From: Pseudomonas sp. TH15
Lineage (GTDB): Bacteria > Pseudomonadota > Gammaproteobacteria > Pseudomonadales > Pseudomonadaceae
Assembly: GCF_016651105.1 (NCBI RefSeq)
Contig: NZ_JAEKEL010000001.1
Span: forward strand, 4,764,001-4,828,000
Direction of reading: 5' to 3'
DNA length: 64,000 nt
Position 1 is the first letter of the stretch; every line of letters begins with the position of its first letter. The notes beneath the pieces are model-generated. The model saw only the letters and a program-made list of their open reading frames with translations. It was not told where the DNA came from and did not search any database. The position numbers and the translations under genes were made by a program. Shown one piece after another: positions 15,742 through 23,928 of this stretch.

Positions 15742-17127
15742 ATGACCCTCTCGACGCTCGGCGATACCCAGGATTTCCACGATTTCATCGATGCCTATCG
15801 CCGGCAGTACCCGGACGATGTGCTGACCGTTCAGCAACAACTCTCTGCCGATCAGGACGTCACCGCCCTGGTCGATGCCCTAGCCAGCCAAGGTCGCGAC
15901 CCGCTGCTGATCTGCGAAAAGGTTGGCCATCTCGGCGTGCCAGTGGCCACCAACCTGTTCGCCTCCCGAACCCGCATCGCCCGGATCTTCGGCGTAACCC
16001 CGGCGCAACTGCACGAGACCTTCCAGGCCCGCGCCAACAATCCGATTCCGCCGCGCTACGTCGACACCGGCCCGGTGCTGGACGAAATCTTCGAAGGCGA
16101 AGCCGTGGACCTCGCGTTGCTGCCAATGCTCAAGCATTTCGACAGTGATCGCGGGCCCTACATCACCAACGCCATCATCATTGCCGAAGACCCGATTACC
16201 GGCATCGCCAACATGAGCTATCACCGCTCGATGCGCCACGCTCGCCAGACCCTCGCCACCAGCCTGCATTCGCGCGGTCACCTGTGGCGGATGCTGCAAA
16301 CCGCTCGCGAGCGTGGTGAAGAATTGCGCGTGGCCATGGTGGTCGGCGCGCATCCGTTATTCATGCTCGCCGCCGCAGCACGCTTGCCCTACGGCAGTGA
16401 CGAACGTGCCGTGGCCGGTGGCCTGTTCGGCGCACCACTGGAACTGGTCAAGACCCCGCGCTACGGCATCGGTGTGCCGGCTTATGCCGAGTTTGTACTG
16501 GAAGGCGCCATCGACCCGGCGGCGTATGCCGAAGAAGGTCCGTTCGGCGAGTTCAGTGGTTATTCCTCGGACCGCTCGACCAACAACGTGCTGCGGGTCG
16601 ATACCCTGATGCGGCGCAAGGATGCCTGGTTGGTCGACGTGGTCGGCGGGCGTTACGCCGAACACCTGACCCTGGCGCGGCTGCCACGGGAAGCGGAGAT
16701 GAGCGAGAAACTCAAGGCACGTTTCCCGGCCGTCACCGCAGTGCATTACCCGAATTCCGGCACGCACTTTCATTGCTACGTGGCACTGGATCAAAGCCGC
16801 GACGGTGAAGCGCGGCAGATCATGCTCGCCCTGCTCGGCTGGGACCCGTACCTGAAAACCGTGATCGCGGTGGACAGCGACATCGACATCACCGATGACA
16901 GCCAAGTGCTCTGGGCATTGGCCACGCATTTTCAGCCACATCAGGACATCTTCGTCATCGACGGCTTGCCCGGCAGTCCGCTCGATCCGTCGTCCTCGGT
17001 CAACGGCACTACTTCGCGCATGGGGCTCGATGCAACGCGCGGTTCGGGGTTTGACGGAATCAAGGCGCAACTGGATCAGGACGTGGTCGAGCGCGCGCGC
17101 AATCTGCTCAAAGGCTATCAATCATGA
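15742..17127 (+). CDS. UbiD-family prenylated-FMN decarboxylase
   Basis: A 461-residue UbiD-fold enzyme. UbiD proteins bind prenylated FMN and reversibly decarboxylate aromatic, heteroaromatic or alpha,beta-unsaturated acids. The region around Y-H-R-S-M-R-H-A-R (near 155) and the E-G-P-F-G-E-F-S-G-Y motif (near 267) are the cofactor/acid-base regions of the family. The length is somewhat shorter than E. coli UbiD. Its stop overlaps the ubiX-like start by 4 bp, so enzyme and cofactor maker are made together. It is not the ubiquinone gene: the context is catabolic, with amidohydrolases, a GTPase and a nucleobase transporter. Confidence 0.9.
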   Translation: MTLSTLGDTQDFHDFIDAYRRQYPDDVLTVQQQLSADQDVTALVDALASQGRDPLLICEKVGHLGVPVATNLFASRTRIARIFGVTPAQLHETFQARANNPIPPRYVDTGPVLDEIFEGEAVDLALLPMLKHFDSDRGPYITNAIIIAEDPITGIANMSYHRSMRHARQTLATSLHSRGHLWRMLQTARERGEELRVAMVVGAHPLFMLAAAARLPYGSDERAVAGGLFGAPLELVKTPRYGIGVPAYAEFVLEGAIDPAAYAEEGPFGEFSGYSSDRSTNNVLRVDTLMRRKDAWLVDVVGGRYAEHLTLARLPREAEMSEKLKARFPAVTAVHYPNSGTHFHCYVALDQSRDGEARQIMLALLGWDPYLKTVIAVDSDIDITDDSQVLWALATHFQPHQDIFVIDGLPGSPLDPSSSVNGTTSRMGLDATRGSGFDGIKAQLDQDVVERARNLLKGYQS

Positions 17128-17762
17128 GCCGCCAGCGGATGGTGGTCGGGATCAGCGGCGCATCGGGGTTTATCTACGGCGTGCGTTTGCTGGAGCTGCT
17201 CGCCGAGCTGAACATCGAAACCCACCTGATCATCAGCCGTGCCGCGCTACTGACCATGGCCCATGAAACCGACTACAAACTGGCGGACGTGACCGCGCTG
17301 GCCAGCCACTACCACCGCGCCGACGATGTGGCGGCCGGGATCGCCAGCGGTTCGTTCCGTTGCCTGGGCATGGTGGTCGCGCCGTGCTCGATGAGGACGC
17401 TGGCGGAGATTGCCACGGGCACTTCGTCAGGGCTGATCGGACGCGCCGCTGACGTCACTCTCAAAGAACGCCGCACGCTGGTGTTGATGGCCAGGGAAAC
17501 CCCGCTGACCCTCGCCCACCTGCGCAACATGACCGCCGTCACCGAAATGGGCGGGATCATCGCCCCGCCGGTGCCAGCCTTCTACGCCCGCCCGCACAAC
17601 CTTTCGCAAATGGTCGATCACAGCCTCGGCCGTGTCCTCGACCTGTTCGATCTCGACGCCGGCGTCTTACAACGCTGGCGAGAACCTCAATCAAATACAT
17701 CACCTGAGACAAACACCTGTGGCGAGGCGGCTTGCCCCCGTTCGGCTGCGAAGCAGTCGTAA
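17124..17762 (+). CDS. UbiX-family flavin prenyltransferase
   Basis: A 212-residue flavoprotein that would prenylate FMN with dimethylallyl phosphate to make the cofactor of the overlapping UbiD. The phosphate-binding G-I-S-G-A-S-G is at residues 9-15; V-A-P-C-S-M-R (near 90) and the C-terminal P-P-V-P-A-F-Y (near 155) are typical. Residues 199-212 are read from a family C repeat beginning at 17718, which also supplies the stop codon, so the protein has a repeat-derived tail beyond the usual end near 195. Confidence 0.92.
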   Translation: MSRQRMVVGISGASGFIYGVRLLELLAELNIETHLIISRAALLTMAHETDYKLADVTALASHYHRADDVAAGIASGSFRCLGMVVAPCSMRTLAEIATGTSSGLIGRAADVTLKERRTLVLMARETPLTLAHLRNMTAVTEMGGIIAPPVPAFYARPHNLSQMVDHSLGRVLDLFDLDAGVLQRWREPQSNTSPETNTCGEAACPRSAAKQS

Positions 17763-17863
17763 ACCGGTCAACGCGTTTTGCCTGTTTCACCGCGTTGTCG
17801 GGTTTTGGGGGCGCTGCGCACCCCAACGGGGCGGTGCGACGTTTCGCTAAATCCCCTCGCCAC
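17718..17863. repeat. REP-like element, family C
   Basis: An inverted repeat with outer TGTGGCGAGG and CCTCGCCACA ends. The left 45 bp are inside the ubiX-like reading frame. The internal CGGTGCGACGTTTCGCTAAA block is shared in inverted order with the copies at 15460 and 19132. Confidence 0.82.
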
Positions 17864-17936
17864 AAGGGTTACACACCAAAAATTTCATTACCCGAATTCA
17901 ATGTGCACCGGTCAATTCGTCATCAAGGAGCATTAC

Positions 17937-18977
17937 ATGAACAGTCCATTCAACGCCCCAACCCCGAACCGAAAAATCCCGGTGACCATCCTCACGGGTT
18001 TCCTCGGCGCGGGTAAAACCACCCTGCTCAACTACATCCTCAAGGAAAACCACGGCCGAAAAATTGCCGTGATCGAAAACGAATTCGGCGAAGTCGGCAT
18101 CGATGGCGACCTGGTGCTCAGCTCCGAAACCGAAGAAATCTACGAGATGGTTAACGGTTGCGTGTGCTGCACTGCCGAGGTTCGCGAGGACCTGGTGCGC
18201 ATCGTCCGCGAACTGGTGGCGCGTCCGGTGCGGCTCGATCACATCCTGATCGAAACCAGCGGCTTGGCCGATCCGTACCCGGTGGCGCAGAGCTTTTTCA
18301 TCAACGACCCGATTGCCGAGGATGTGGAACTCGACGCCATCGTGACCATGGTCGACGCCAAGCACATCGCCCAGCACCTGGAGGATTTGCAACTCGACGG
18401 CGTCGACAACCAGGCGGTGGATCAGATTGTTTGCGCCGACCGGATCGTGATCAACAAGGTCGATCTGGTCAGCGCCGAAGACGTGGAAGCGTTGCGGGGC
18501 AAGATTCGCGGATTGAACGCCACGGCGGAACTGGTGACGTCCAGTTATGCCGAGATCGACCTGACGAAAATCCTTGGCATCGGCGCGTTCGAATCGACTC
18601 AGAAACTGATGGAGATCGGATCGGAGCATGACCATCACGCTGAAGAACATCATCACGATGAACCGGACCATGAGCACGATCCGAGCGTGTCCTCGGTTGG
18701 GATCGCCGTGGACGGCGCGGTGAATCTGGGCGCGTTCCATCGCTGGATCACCAAGCTGCGCAGCGAGCAGGCCGACAACCTTTACCGCATGAAAGGCGTG
18801 CTGTCGGTGGCGGACCAGGACCAACGCTACGTGCTGCAGGGCGTGCACAGCCTGGTCGAGTTTCGCGCCTCGACCTCGTGGGGCACGGAGCCGCGCTCCA
18901 GCAAGATTGTGTTCATCGGCCGCGACCTGGACCGCGCGGCGCTGAACCAGGGCTTTGCCGCCTGCCTGGCAGGCTGA
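17937..18977 (+). CDS. COG0523 (CobW-like) GTPase, probable metal chaperone
   Basis: A 346-residue G3E-family GTPase. Walker A G-F-L-G-A-G-K-T-T is near residues 22-30, the metal-site C-V-C-C (CxCC) near 75-78, Walker B E-T-S-G-L near 104-108, and N-K-V-D as the guanine motif near 181. A His-rich acidic linker (about residues 229-243) holds about nine His and probably binds Zn or another divalent ion. The C-terminal CobW_C domain follows. The family delivers metals to target enzymes; the neighbouring amidohydrolases are likely clients. AAGGAG lies 6 nt before ATG 17937, which I prefer over ATG 17901. Confidence 0.9.
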   Translation: MNSPFNAPTPNRKIPVTILTGFLGAGKTTLLNYILKENHGRKIAVIENEFGEVGIDGDLVLSSETEEIYEMVNGCVCCTAEVREDLVRIVRELVARPVRLDHILIETSGLADPYPVAQSFFINDPIAEDVELDAIVTMVDAKHIAQHLEDLQLDGVDNQAVDQIVCADRIVINKVDLVSAEDVEALRGKIRGLNATAELVTSSYAEIDLTKILGIGAFESTQKLMEIGSEHDHHAEEHHHDEPDHEHDPSVSSVGIAVDGAVNLGAFHRWITKLRSEQADNLYRMKGVLSVADQDQRYVLQGVHSLVEFRASTSWGTEPRSSKIVFIGRDLDRAALNQGFAACLAG

Positions 18978-19411
18978 ACACAGCATCGGAGCCGGTGGAT
19001 GGCGGCTTCGCAGCACGAATGACTGATGCCCAATGGGCTTTGCAAATCTGTGAAGTGAACTCTGTATGAGGTTCTGAGCTGAGGCAATTTACTCTTGCTG
19101 AGGCAATTTCCCTGTGGGGAGGCAGTTAATTTGTGGCGAGGGGATTTAGCGAAACGTCGCACCGCCCCGTTGGGGTGCGAAGCGCCCCAAAACCTGAACT
19201 CGCGGTTTATCAGAAAAACCGCATGCACTGGATTTGCGACTGCTGCGCAGCCGATCGGGACGGTGCGACGTTTCGCTAAATCCCCTCGCCACAGGTTCTC
19301 CTCTGAACAGTCAGGCTCATTTCAGCAAGGGTTCTTCAGTGCTCCCGGATCCAAAGGCATCAGAACGAATACCCCTCTCTACCGAATAAAAACAGCAAGA
19401 GGTGTTTCCCC
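18978..19411. repeat. Intergenic region with family C repeat
   Basis: A 434-bp gap. GCTGAGGCAATTT occurs twice in direct orientation (19078-19090, 19097-19109). A family C inverted repeat spans 19132-19294. The rest leads to an AAGAGGTG ribosome-binding site for the transporter. No gene is visible. Confidence 0.75.
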
Positions 19412-20764
19412 ATGTCGTCAGCCACTACCGTCTCCACCGTGCACCCGGTCGACCAGATTTTGCCAGTCCGGCAAATGCTCACCCTCGGCCTGCAACACAT
19501 GGCCGTCTCGTACATCGGCGCTATCGCCGTGCCGTTGATTGTCGCCAGCGCCTTGAAAATGTCCCAGGCCGATACGGTGGTGCTGATCAGCACCACGCTG
19601 TTCTGTTCCGGCATCGCCACGCTGTTGCAAACCGTCGGTTTCTGGAAATTCGGCGTGCGTTTGCCGATTCTCCAAGGCGTGGCGTTCAGCAGCGTCGGCC
19701 CGGTGATCGCCATCGGCACCAACCCCCAAGTGGGGTTCGCCGGGGTCTGCGGGGCGGTGATCGGCGCGGGGATTTTTACCATGCTCGCCGCGCCATTCGT
19801 GGGTCGATTACGCCGGTTTTTCCCACCGGTGGTGACCGGTTGCATCGTCACCGTGATCGGTTTGCAGCTATTCCCGATTGCTTATGAGTGGGTCGGCGGC
19901 GGCCGCAACGCCAGCAACTTCGGCGCCCCGGCCTACCTCGCCGTCGCCGCCGTGGTGTTGGCGACCATCCTGTTGGTCAACCGTTATGGCAGCCCGATGA
20001 TGCGCAACATGGCGGTGCTCTTTGGCATGTTGGTTGGCGCGGGGCTGGCTTACGCGCTGGGCATGGGCAGTTTTCAAAGTGTGCAGGAATCGCCCTGGTT
20101 CACTGTGCCCTACCCGTTCTACTTCGGTTTACCGACGTTTAGCGTGATCCCGATCGCCACCATGATCGTGGTGATGATCGTGCAGATGGTCGAGTCCATG
20201 GGGTTGTTCGTGGCCATCGGCGACATCGTCGACAAACCGGTGGAAGAGAAACAAGTGATCAACGGCCTGCGCGCCAATGGTCTGGCCAGCACCATTGCGG
20301 GGATGTTCGCGGCGTTTCCGTTCATTGCCTTCATGGAAAACGTCGGGCTGGTGATTTTGACCGGCGTGCGCAGTCGCTGGGTGGTGGCGATCAGCGGTTT
20401 GCTGATGTGCACGGTGGCACTGGTGCCGAAGGCCGGGGCAATCATTGCCTCGATGCCCATGGCTGCGCTGGGTGGTGCCGGGATTGCGATGTTCGGTGTG
20501 GTCGCGGCGGCTGGGATTCAGACCCTGGCCAAGGTCGATTACGAGCGCAATCGCTACAACGTGTTGATCGTCGGTTTCACCATCGCCGCCGCCCTGGTGC
20601 CGGTGCTCGCGCCGACCCTGTTCAAGCAAATGCCCGAGTGGTGCCAGCCGTTCCTGCACAGCAGCGTGGTGATCGCCTGCCTGGTGTCGGTGTTGCTCAA
20701 CGCCACGCTCAACGGCGTCAGCGTTCCTGATGCACCCGCTAAATCTGCCTCCCACATCCTCTGA
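19412..20764 (+). CDS. NCS2/NAT nucleobase:cation symporter
   Basis: A 450-residue inner-membrane transporter with 12-14 helices. It shows the NAT hallmarks: Q-H in helix 1 (G-L-Q-H-M-A), and the signature E-N-V-G-x-x-x-x-T-G near residue 310. A Glu in M-V-E-S-M-G (helix 8) is the usual substrate contact. Characterised members carry uracil, xanthine, uric acid or ascorbate with H+ or Na+. The next gene, a deaminase of the oxopurine/pterin type, begins 12 bp later, so the substrate is probably a purine-, pyrimidine- or pterin-like ring. Confidence 0.92.
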   Translation: MSSATTVSTVHPVDQILPVRQMLTLGLQHMAVSYIGAIAVPLIVASALKMSQADTVVLISTTLFCSGIATLLQTVGFWKFGVRLPILQGVAFSSVGPVIAIGTNPQVGFAGVCGAVIGAGIFTMLAAPFVGRLRRFFPPVVTGCIVTVIGLQLFPIAYEWVGGGRNASNFGAPAYLAVAAVVLATILLVNRYGSPMMRNMAVLFGMLVGAGLAYALGMGSFQSVQESPWFTVPYPFYFGLPTFSVIPIATMIVVMIVQMVESMGLFVAIGDIVDKPVEEKQVINGLRANGLASTIAGMFAAFPFIAFMENVGLVILTGVRSRWVVAISGLLMCTVALVPKAGAIIASMPMAALGGAGIAMFGVVAAAGIQTLAKVDYERNRYNVLIVGFTIAAALVPVLAPTLFKQMPEWCQPFLHSSVVIACLVSVLLNATLNGVSVPDAPAKSASHIL

Positions 20765-20776
20765 CCGGAGCCGACC

Positions 20777-22165
20777 ATGACTCAACTGCAAAATATCCTG
20801 ATCAAGAATCCCGTGGCGGTGATGACTGGCCTGCGCGGCCCGCGTGCCCGGGCCGGCAATGTCGACATCCGCATCGTCAATGGCCGCATCGCCGAAATGG
20901 CGGCTGGATTGGTGGCGCAACCCGGTGAACGAGTGATCGATGCGCGCAACGCTGTGGTCTATCCGGGCTGGATCAACACCCACCATCACCTGTTCCAGAA
21001 CCTGCTCAAAGCCGTGCCCGAAGGGTTGAATCAAGACCTGCAAGGCTGGCTCGCCAGCGTGCCCTACCCGCGCCTCAACCGGTTTACCCCGCAACTGACA
21101 AGGATCGCTGCACGACTGGGAATGGCGGAACTGCTGCTGTCCGGCGTGACCACTTGCGCCGATCACCACTACCTCTATCACGCCCATGGCAGCACCGAGA
21201 GCGGCGATACGCTGTTCGACACCGCTGATGAATTCGGCCTGCGTTTCGTGCTGTGCCGGGGCGGCGCGCTGGGGTCGGCCAGCGCCCATCCGGGGTTCTC
21301 GAAAACCGCACTGCAACCGGAGACGCTGGACCAGATGGTCGGGGACATCGAGCGGCTCAAATCCCGCTATCACCAAGACACGCCAGACGCGATGCGCCGG
21401 GTCGTGGTCGCCCCGACCACCCCAACCTTCTCCCTGCCTCCGACCTTGCTCCGCGAACTGGCGCACACCGCCCGTGGGCTCAACTTGCGCTTGCACACGC
21501 ACCTGTCGGAGACGCAGAACTACGTCAACTTCTGCCGCGAGAAATACAACTGCCTGCCGGTGGAGTTCGTCGCCGAACACGAATGGCTCGGCCCCGACGT
21601 CTGGTTCGCCCACGCCGTGCACCTACAACCCGGCGAAATCCGCATGCTCGCGCAAACCGGCACCGGCATTTCCCATTGCCCTGTGAGCAATGCACGCCTG
21701 GGCAGCGGCGTCGCGCCAGTGCCGCAAATGGTCGAGGCCGGGGTGCCGATTTCACTGGGGGTCGACGGTGTAGCGTCCAATGAATCCGGGAGCATGGTCG
21801 GCGAAGCGCACACGGCATGGTTGATTCACCGAGCAGAGCAAGGAGCGTCGGCGACCACCGCTGAAGAGGTGATCCACTGGGGCACGTCGGGTGGCGCGCA
21901 AGTGTTGGGGCTAGGCGCGGTCGGGACGTTGGAAGTCGGGCAAGCGGCGGATCTGGTGATCTATGGCCTGGACCATCCACGGTTCTTTGGCTTCCACGAT
22001 ATTGCCGTGGCGCCCGTGGTCGCGGGCGAACCGATTGCCGTGAAATACAGCCTCGTCGGTGGTCGCGTGGTGGTGGATGACGGCGTGATACCGGGGTTGG
22101 ACTTGCAGCAAATGCGTGCTGACGCGTGGGAAGGTGTCCAACAACTGATGAACGTCGACGACTGA
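20777..22165 (+). CDS. Amidohydrolase-superfamily deaminase, 8-oxoguanine/isoxanthopterin type
   Basis: A 462-residue TIM-barrel amidohydrolase. Metal-site motifs are N-T-H-H-H (near 66-70), H-T-H-L-S-E (near 240), H-A-V-H-L (near 279) and G-V-D-G-V-A-S-N-E-S (near 332). The family includes 8-oxoguanine, isoxanthopterin and guanine deaminases and triazine hydrolases; the V-D-G-x-A-S-N motif fits the first two best. It should replace a ring amino group with oxygen, releasing ammonia. It follows the NCS2 transporter gene by 12 bp, and a family A repeat ends the unit. This points to a catabolic role for an amino-substituted N-heterocycle. Confidence 0.85.
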   Translation: MTQLQNILIKNPVAVMTGLRGPRARAGNVDIRIVNGRIAEMAAGLVAQPGERVIDARNAVVYPGWINTHHHLFQNLLKAVPEGLNQDLQGWLASVPYPRLNRFTPQLTRIAARLGMAELLLSGVTTCADHHYLYHAHGSTESGDTLFDTADEFGLRFVLCRGGALGSASAHPGFSKTALQPETLDQMVGDIERLKSRYHQDTPDAMRRVVVAPTTPTFSLPPTLLRELAHTARGLNLRLHTHLSETQNYVNFCREKYNCLPVEFVAEHEWLGPDVWFAHAVHLQPGEIRMLAQTGTGISHCPVSNARLGSGVAPVPQMVEAGVPISLGVDGVASNESGSMVGEAHTAWLIHRAEQGASATTAEEVIHWGTSGGAQVLGLGAVGTLEVGQAADLVIYGLDHPRFFGFHDIAVAPVVAGEPIAVKYSLVGGRVVVDDGVIPGLDLQQMRADAWEGVQQLMNVDD

Positions 22166-22172
22166 AAACCCC

Positions 22173-22250
22173 TGTAGGAGCTGCCGCAGGCTGCGATCTT
22201 GTCTTTTTAAAAACAAAGTCAAAAGATCGCGGCCTGCGGCAGCTCCTGCA
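22173..22250. repeat. REP-like inverted repeat, family A
   Basis: Starts 7 bp after the deaminase stop. Its CTGTAGGAGCTGCCGCAGGC left arm is mirrored at the right end, with a T/A-rich centre. It may act as the 3' terminator of the transporter-deaminase unit. Confidence 0.85.
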
Positions 22251-22353
22251 CCGGTGGCCCAGTTCGCGCTCCATCGCTTTGTCGACTAAGGTTATCCCCT
22301 CATCGGATTGAGCCCCTGCCAGCCACACCGGGCTCTTCATCAAGGAGAGACTG

Positions 22354-22551
22354 ATGACGTCGCGTCGCAACATCGAACAGACCTATCGCACCTGGTCCAG
22401 CCCCATTCTGCTGGAGCTGAAAAAACGCGAACACCAGATGGCGCCAGTCGAGCGCCAAGCGCTGGAGAACGTCCTGGTGGAAAGACGGTTGCTGGACGTA
22501 GGCAACCCAAAGGGCCATGACCGCCGCACAAAAACCACCACCCCGGATTAA
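22354..22551 (+). CDS. Small basic protein of unknown function
   Basis: A 65-residue, very basic and helix-prone protein with no membrane segment; I do not recognise it. AAGGAGAG lies 5 nt before the ATG, which is the strongest reason to accept it. The C-terminal 15 residues are Lys/Arg/Thr-rich and probably unstructured. It lies alone between two repeat regions. Confidence 0.6.
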   Translation: MTSRRNIEQTYRTWSSPILLELKKREHQMAPVERQALENVLVERRLLDVGNPKGHDRRTKTTTPD

Positions 22552-22563
22552 TCCAATACCCCT

Positions 22564-22925
22564 TGTAGGAGCAAAGCTTGCTCGCGAACGCGGGGTGTCA
22601 GGTAGCAGCCTTGCAAGCTGTGCTGGCGCCTTCGCGAGCAAGCTCGGCTCCTACAGGGTTTTGTGTTGTCGCAGATTTCGGGAACACCGCGAAACATTGT
22701 GGGATCTGGGCTTGATTGCGAAAGCGGGGTGTCAGGTAGCAGCCTTGCAAGCTGTGCCGGCGCCTTCGCGAGCAAGCTCGGCTCCTACAGGGTTTTGTGT
22801 TGTTGCAGATTCCGGGAACACCGCAAAACATTGTGGGATCTGGGCTTGATTGCGAAAGCGGGGTGTCAGGTAGCAGCCTTGCAAGCTGTGCTGGCGCCTT
22901 CGCGAGCAAGCTTGGCTCCTACGGG
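22564..22925. repeat. 134-bp tandem repeat built from REP sequences (about 2.7 copies)
   Basis: The segment CGGGGTGTCAGGTAGCAGCC starts at 22591, 22725 and 22859, exactly 134 bp apart. Each unit contains GCCTTCGCGAGCAAGCT and GGCTCCTACAGGGTTTTGTG. Copies differ by a few substitutions only. The array lies between the small basic gene and the DHH gene, whose last codons and TAG stop (22921-22919) overlap the last copy. Confidence 0.88.
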
Positions 22926-23833
22926 GTTGTGTGTAGGCCCAGTTTGAGTAGTTGCTTGCGCAGTATTGACGGGGTGAGGACGGCCAGTCCTGCGTGCCAG
23001 TCGAGCGTCTGCAGTTGACTCAGCTTGTGTTGGCTGGGTAGTGGCTCTGCCAGCAAACAGCTTTTCCGGTCGCGAATGCTGATGAGGTTCAGCAGCCAGT
23101 CTTCGCCCTGCTTCGCCATCCAGTGGCTCATCGTCGTCCGGTGTTTTTGCAACAACGCATCGGCATCCCACACGGTCATTTGCGCAAAGATCTGCGGCAG
23201 ATTGCTTTCGGGTTTCATCCGTTTCAAATCAACTGCCAATGCACCGACAAGGTCTGATTCGATACTGGCCTGGCATTCGAGGAAATACTGCTCGGGCCAG
23301 TCTTTCGTCAGTTTCGCCCGTGGCGCGAGGTCGGCGTAGGCGTCGATGTCCGCTGGCGTGGTCATCTGGCTGGTGAAATTCAGGGTGTTGTCGAGAATCG
23401 CGGTGGCCAGGAGCGCGGCGCTTGGCTGACTGATTCGATGCAGCAAGTCGGCCGCCAGCCAGCGCTGAAATACCTGAGTCGCCGCTGCGCCGATCGGGCG
23501 GATGTCGGCGGCTAAACCAAGTTTCTTTGCCCAATAATCTTCGTTACCCGGATGATGGTCGATGACTTCCACGACCTGATCGAGCACGACCATTGGATCA
23601 AAGTGGTGATAGTCGGAAACGTCGACCAAGACAAATTCGTCGCCGGGCATCGGTGCCGCGTCGTGCAAGAAATTGCCCCAACCGCGCACGGTGCTGGAAA
23701 CACTGGCGTTGGGTTTTGCGCTACTCACGGCGCGGGCGGGAATGCCTTGCAGATTGAGCAATTCTGCGTAGGCAATGCAGCAGGCGTAGGCGTCGATGTC
23801 CAGATAGGACGCGCCAGAAGTGATGATTTTCAT
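22919..23833 (-). CDS. DHH-family phosphoesterase
   Basis: A 304-residue protein with DHH phosphoesterase motifs: D-I-D-A (residues 12-15), V-D-V-S-D (near 70-74) and V-I-D-H-H-P-G (near 90). These Asp and His residues bind two metal ions, usually Mn, as in manganese pyrophosphatase, RecJ and nanoRNase/pAp phosphatase. It lacks the nuclease domains of RecJ. The substrate is unknown; small phosphodiesters, pAp or pyrophosphate are possible. Its final three residues and stop lie in the 134-bp repeat. No partner gene is evident. Confidence 0.8.
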   Translation of the reverse strand: MKIITSGASYLDIDAYACCIAYAELLNLQGIPARAVSSAKPNASVSSTVRGWGNFLHDAAPMPGDEFVLVDVSDYHHFDPMVVLDQVVEVIDHHPGNEDYWAKKLGLAADIRPIGAAATQVFQRWLAADLLHRISQPSAALLATAILDNTLNFTSQMTTPADIDAYADLAPRAKLTKDWPEQYFLECQASIESDLVGALAVDLKRMKPESNLPQIFAQMTVWDADALLQKHRTTMSHWMAKQGEDWLLNLISIRDRKSCLLAEPLPSQHKLSQLQTLDWHAGLAVLTPSILRKQLLKLGLHTTP

Positions 23834-23928
23834 GGGCTGGCAACATCACACATTTCCATGACATTTGGGTGACAGGCAAAGATCGCAGCCTGTGGCAGCG
23901 CCTACACAGGTCTGCGATCTATTGATGT

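Noticed and set aside
15742..17762. Ubiquinone biosynthesis ubiD/ubiX
   Set aside because: The protein is shorter than UbiD of E. coli and its neighbours are catabolic; the housekeeping genes should lie elsewhere.
22564..22925. CRISPR array
   Set aside because: The unit is 134 bp, unit and spacer are both conserved, and there are no cas genes. It is a tandem REP duplication.
22517..23018. Several overlapping frames across the 134-bp array
   Set aside because: They repeat the same peptide because the DNA repeats; both strands stay open owing to GC-rich REP sequence. No start signal.
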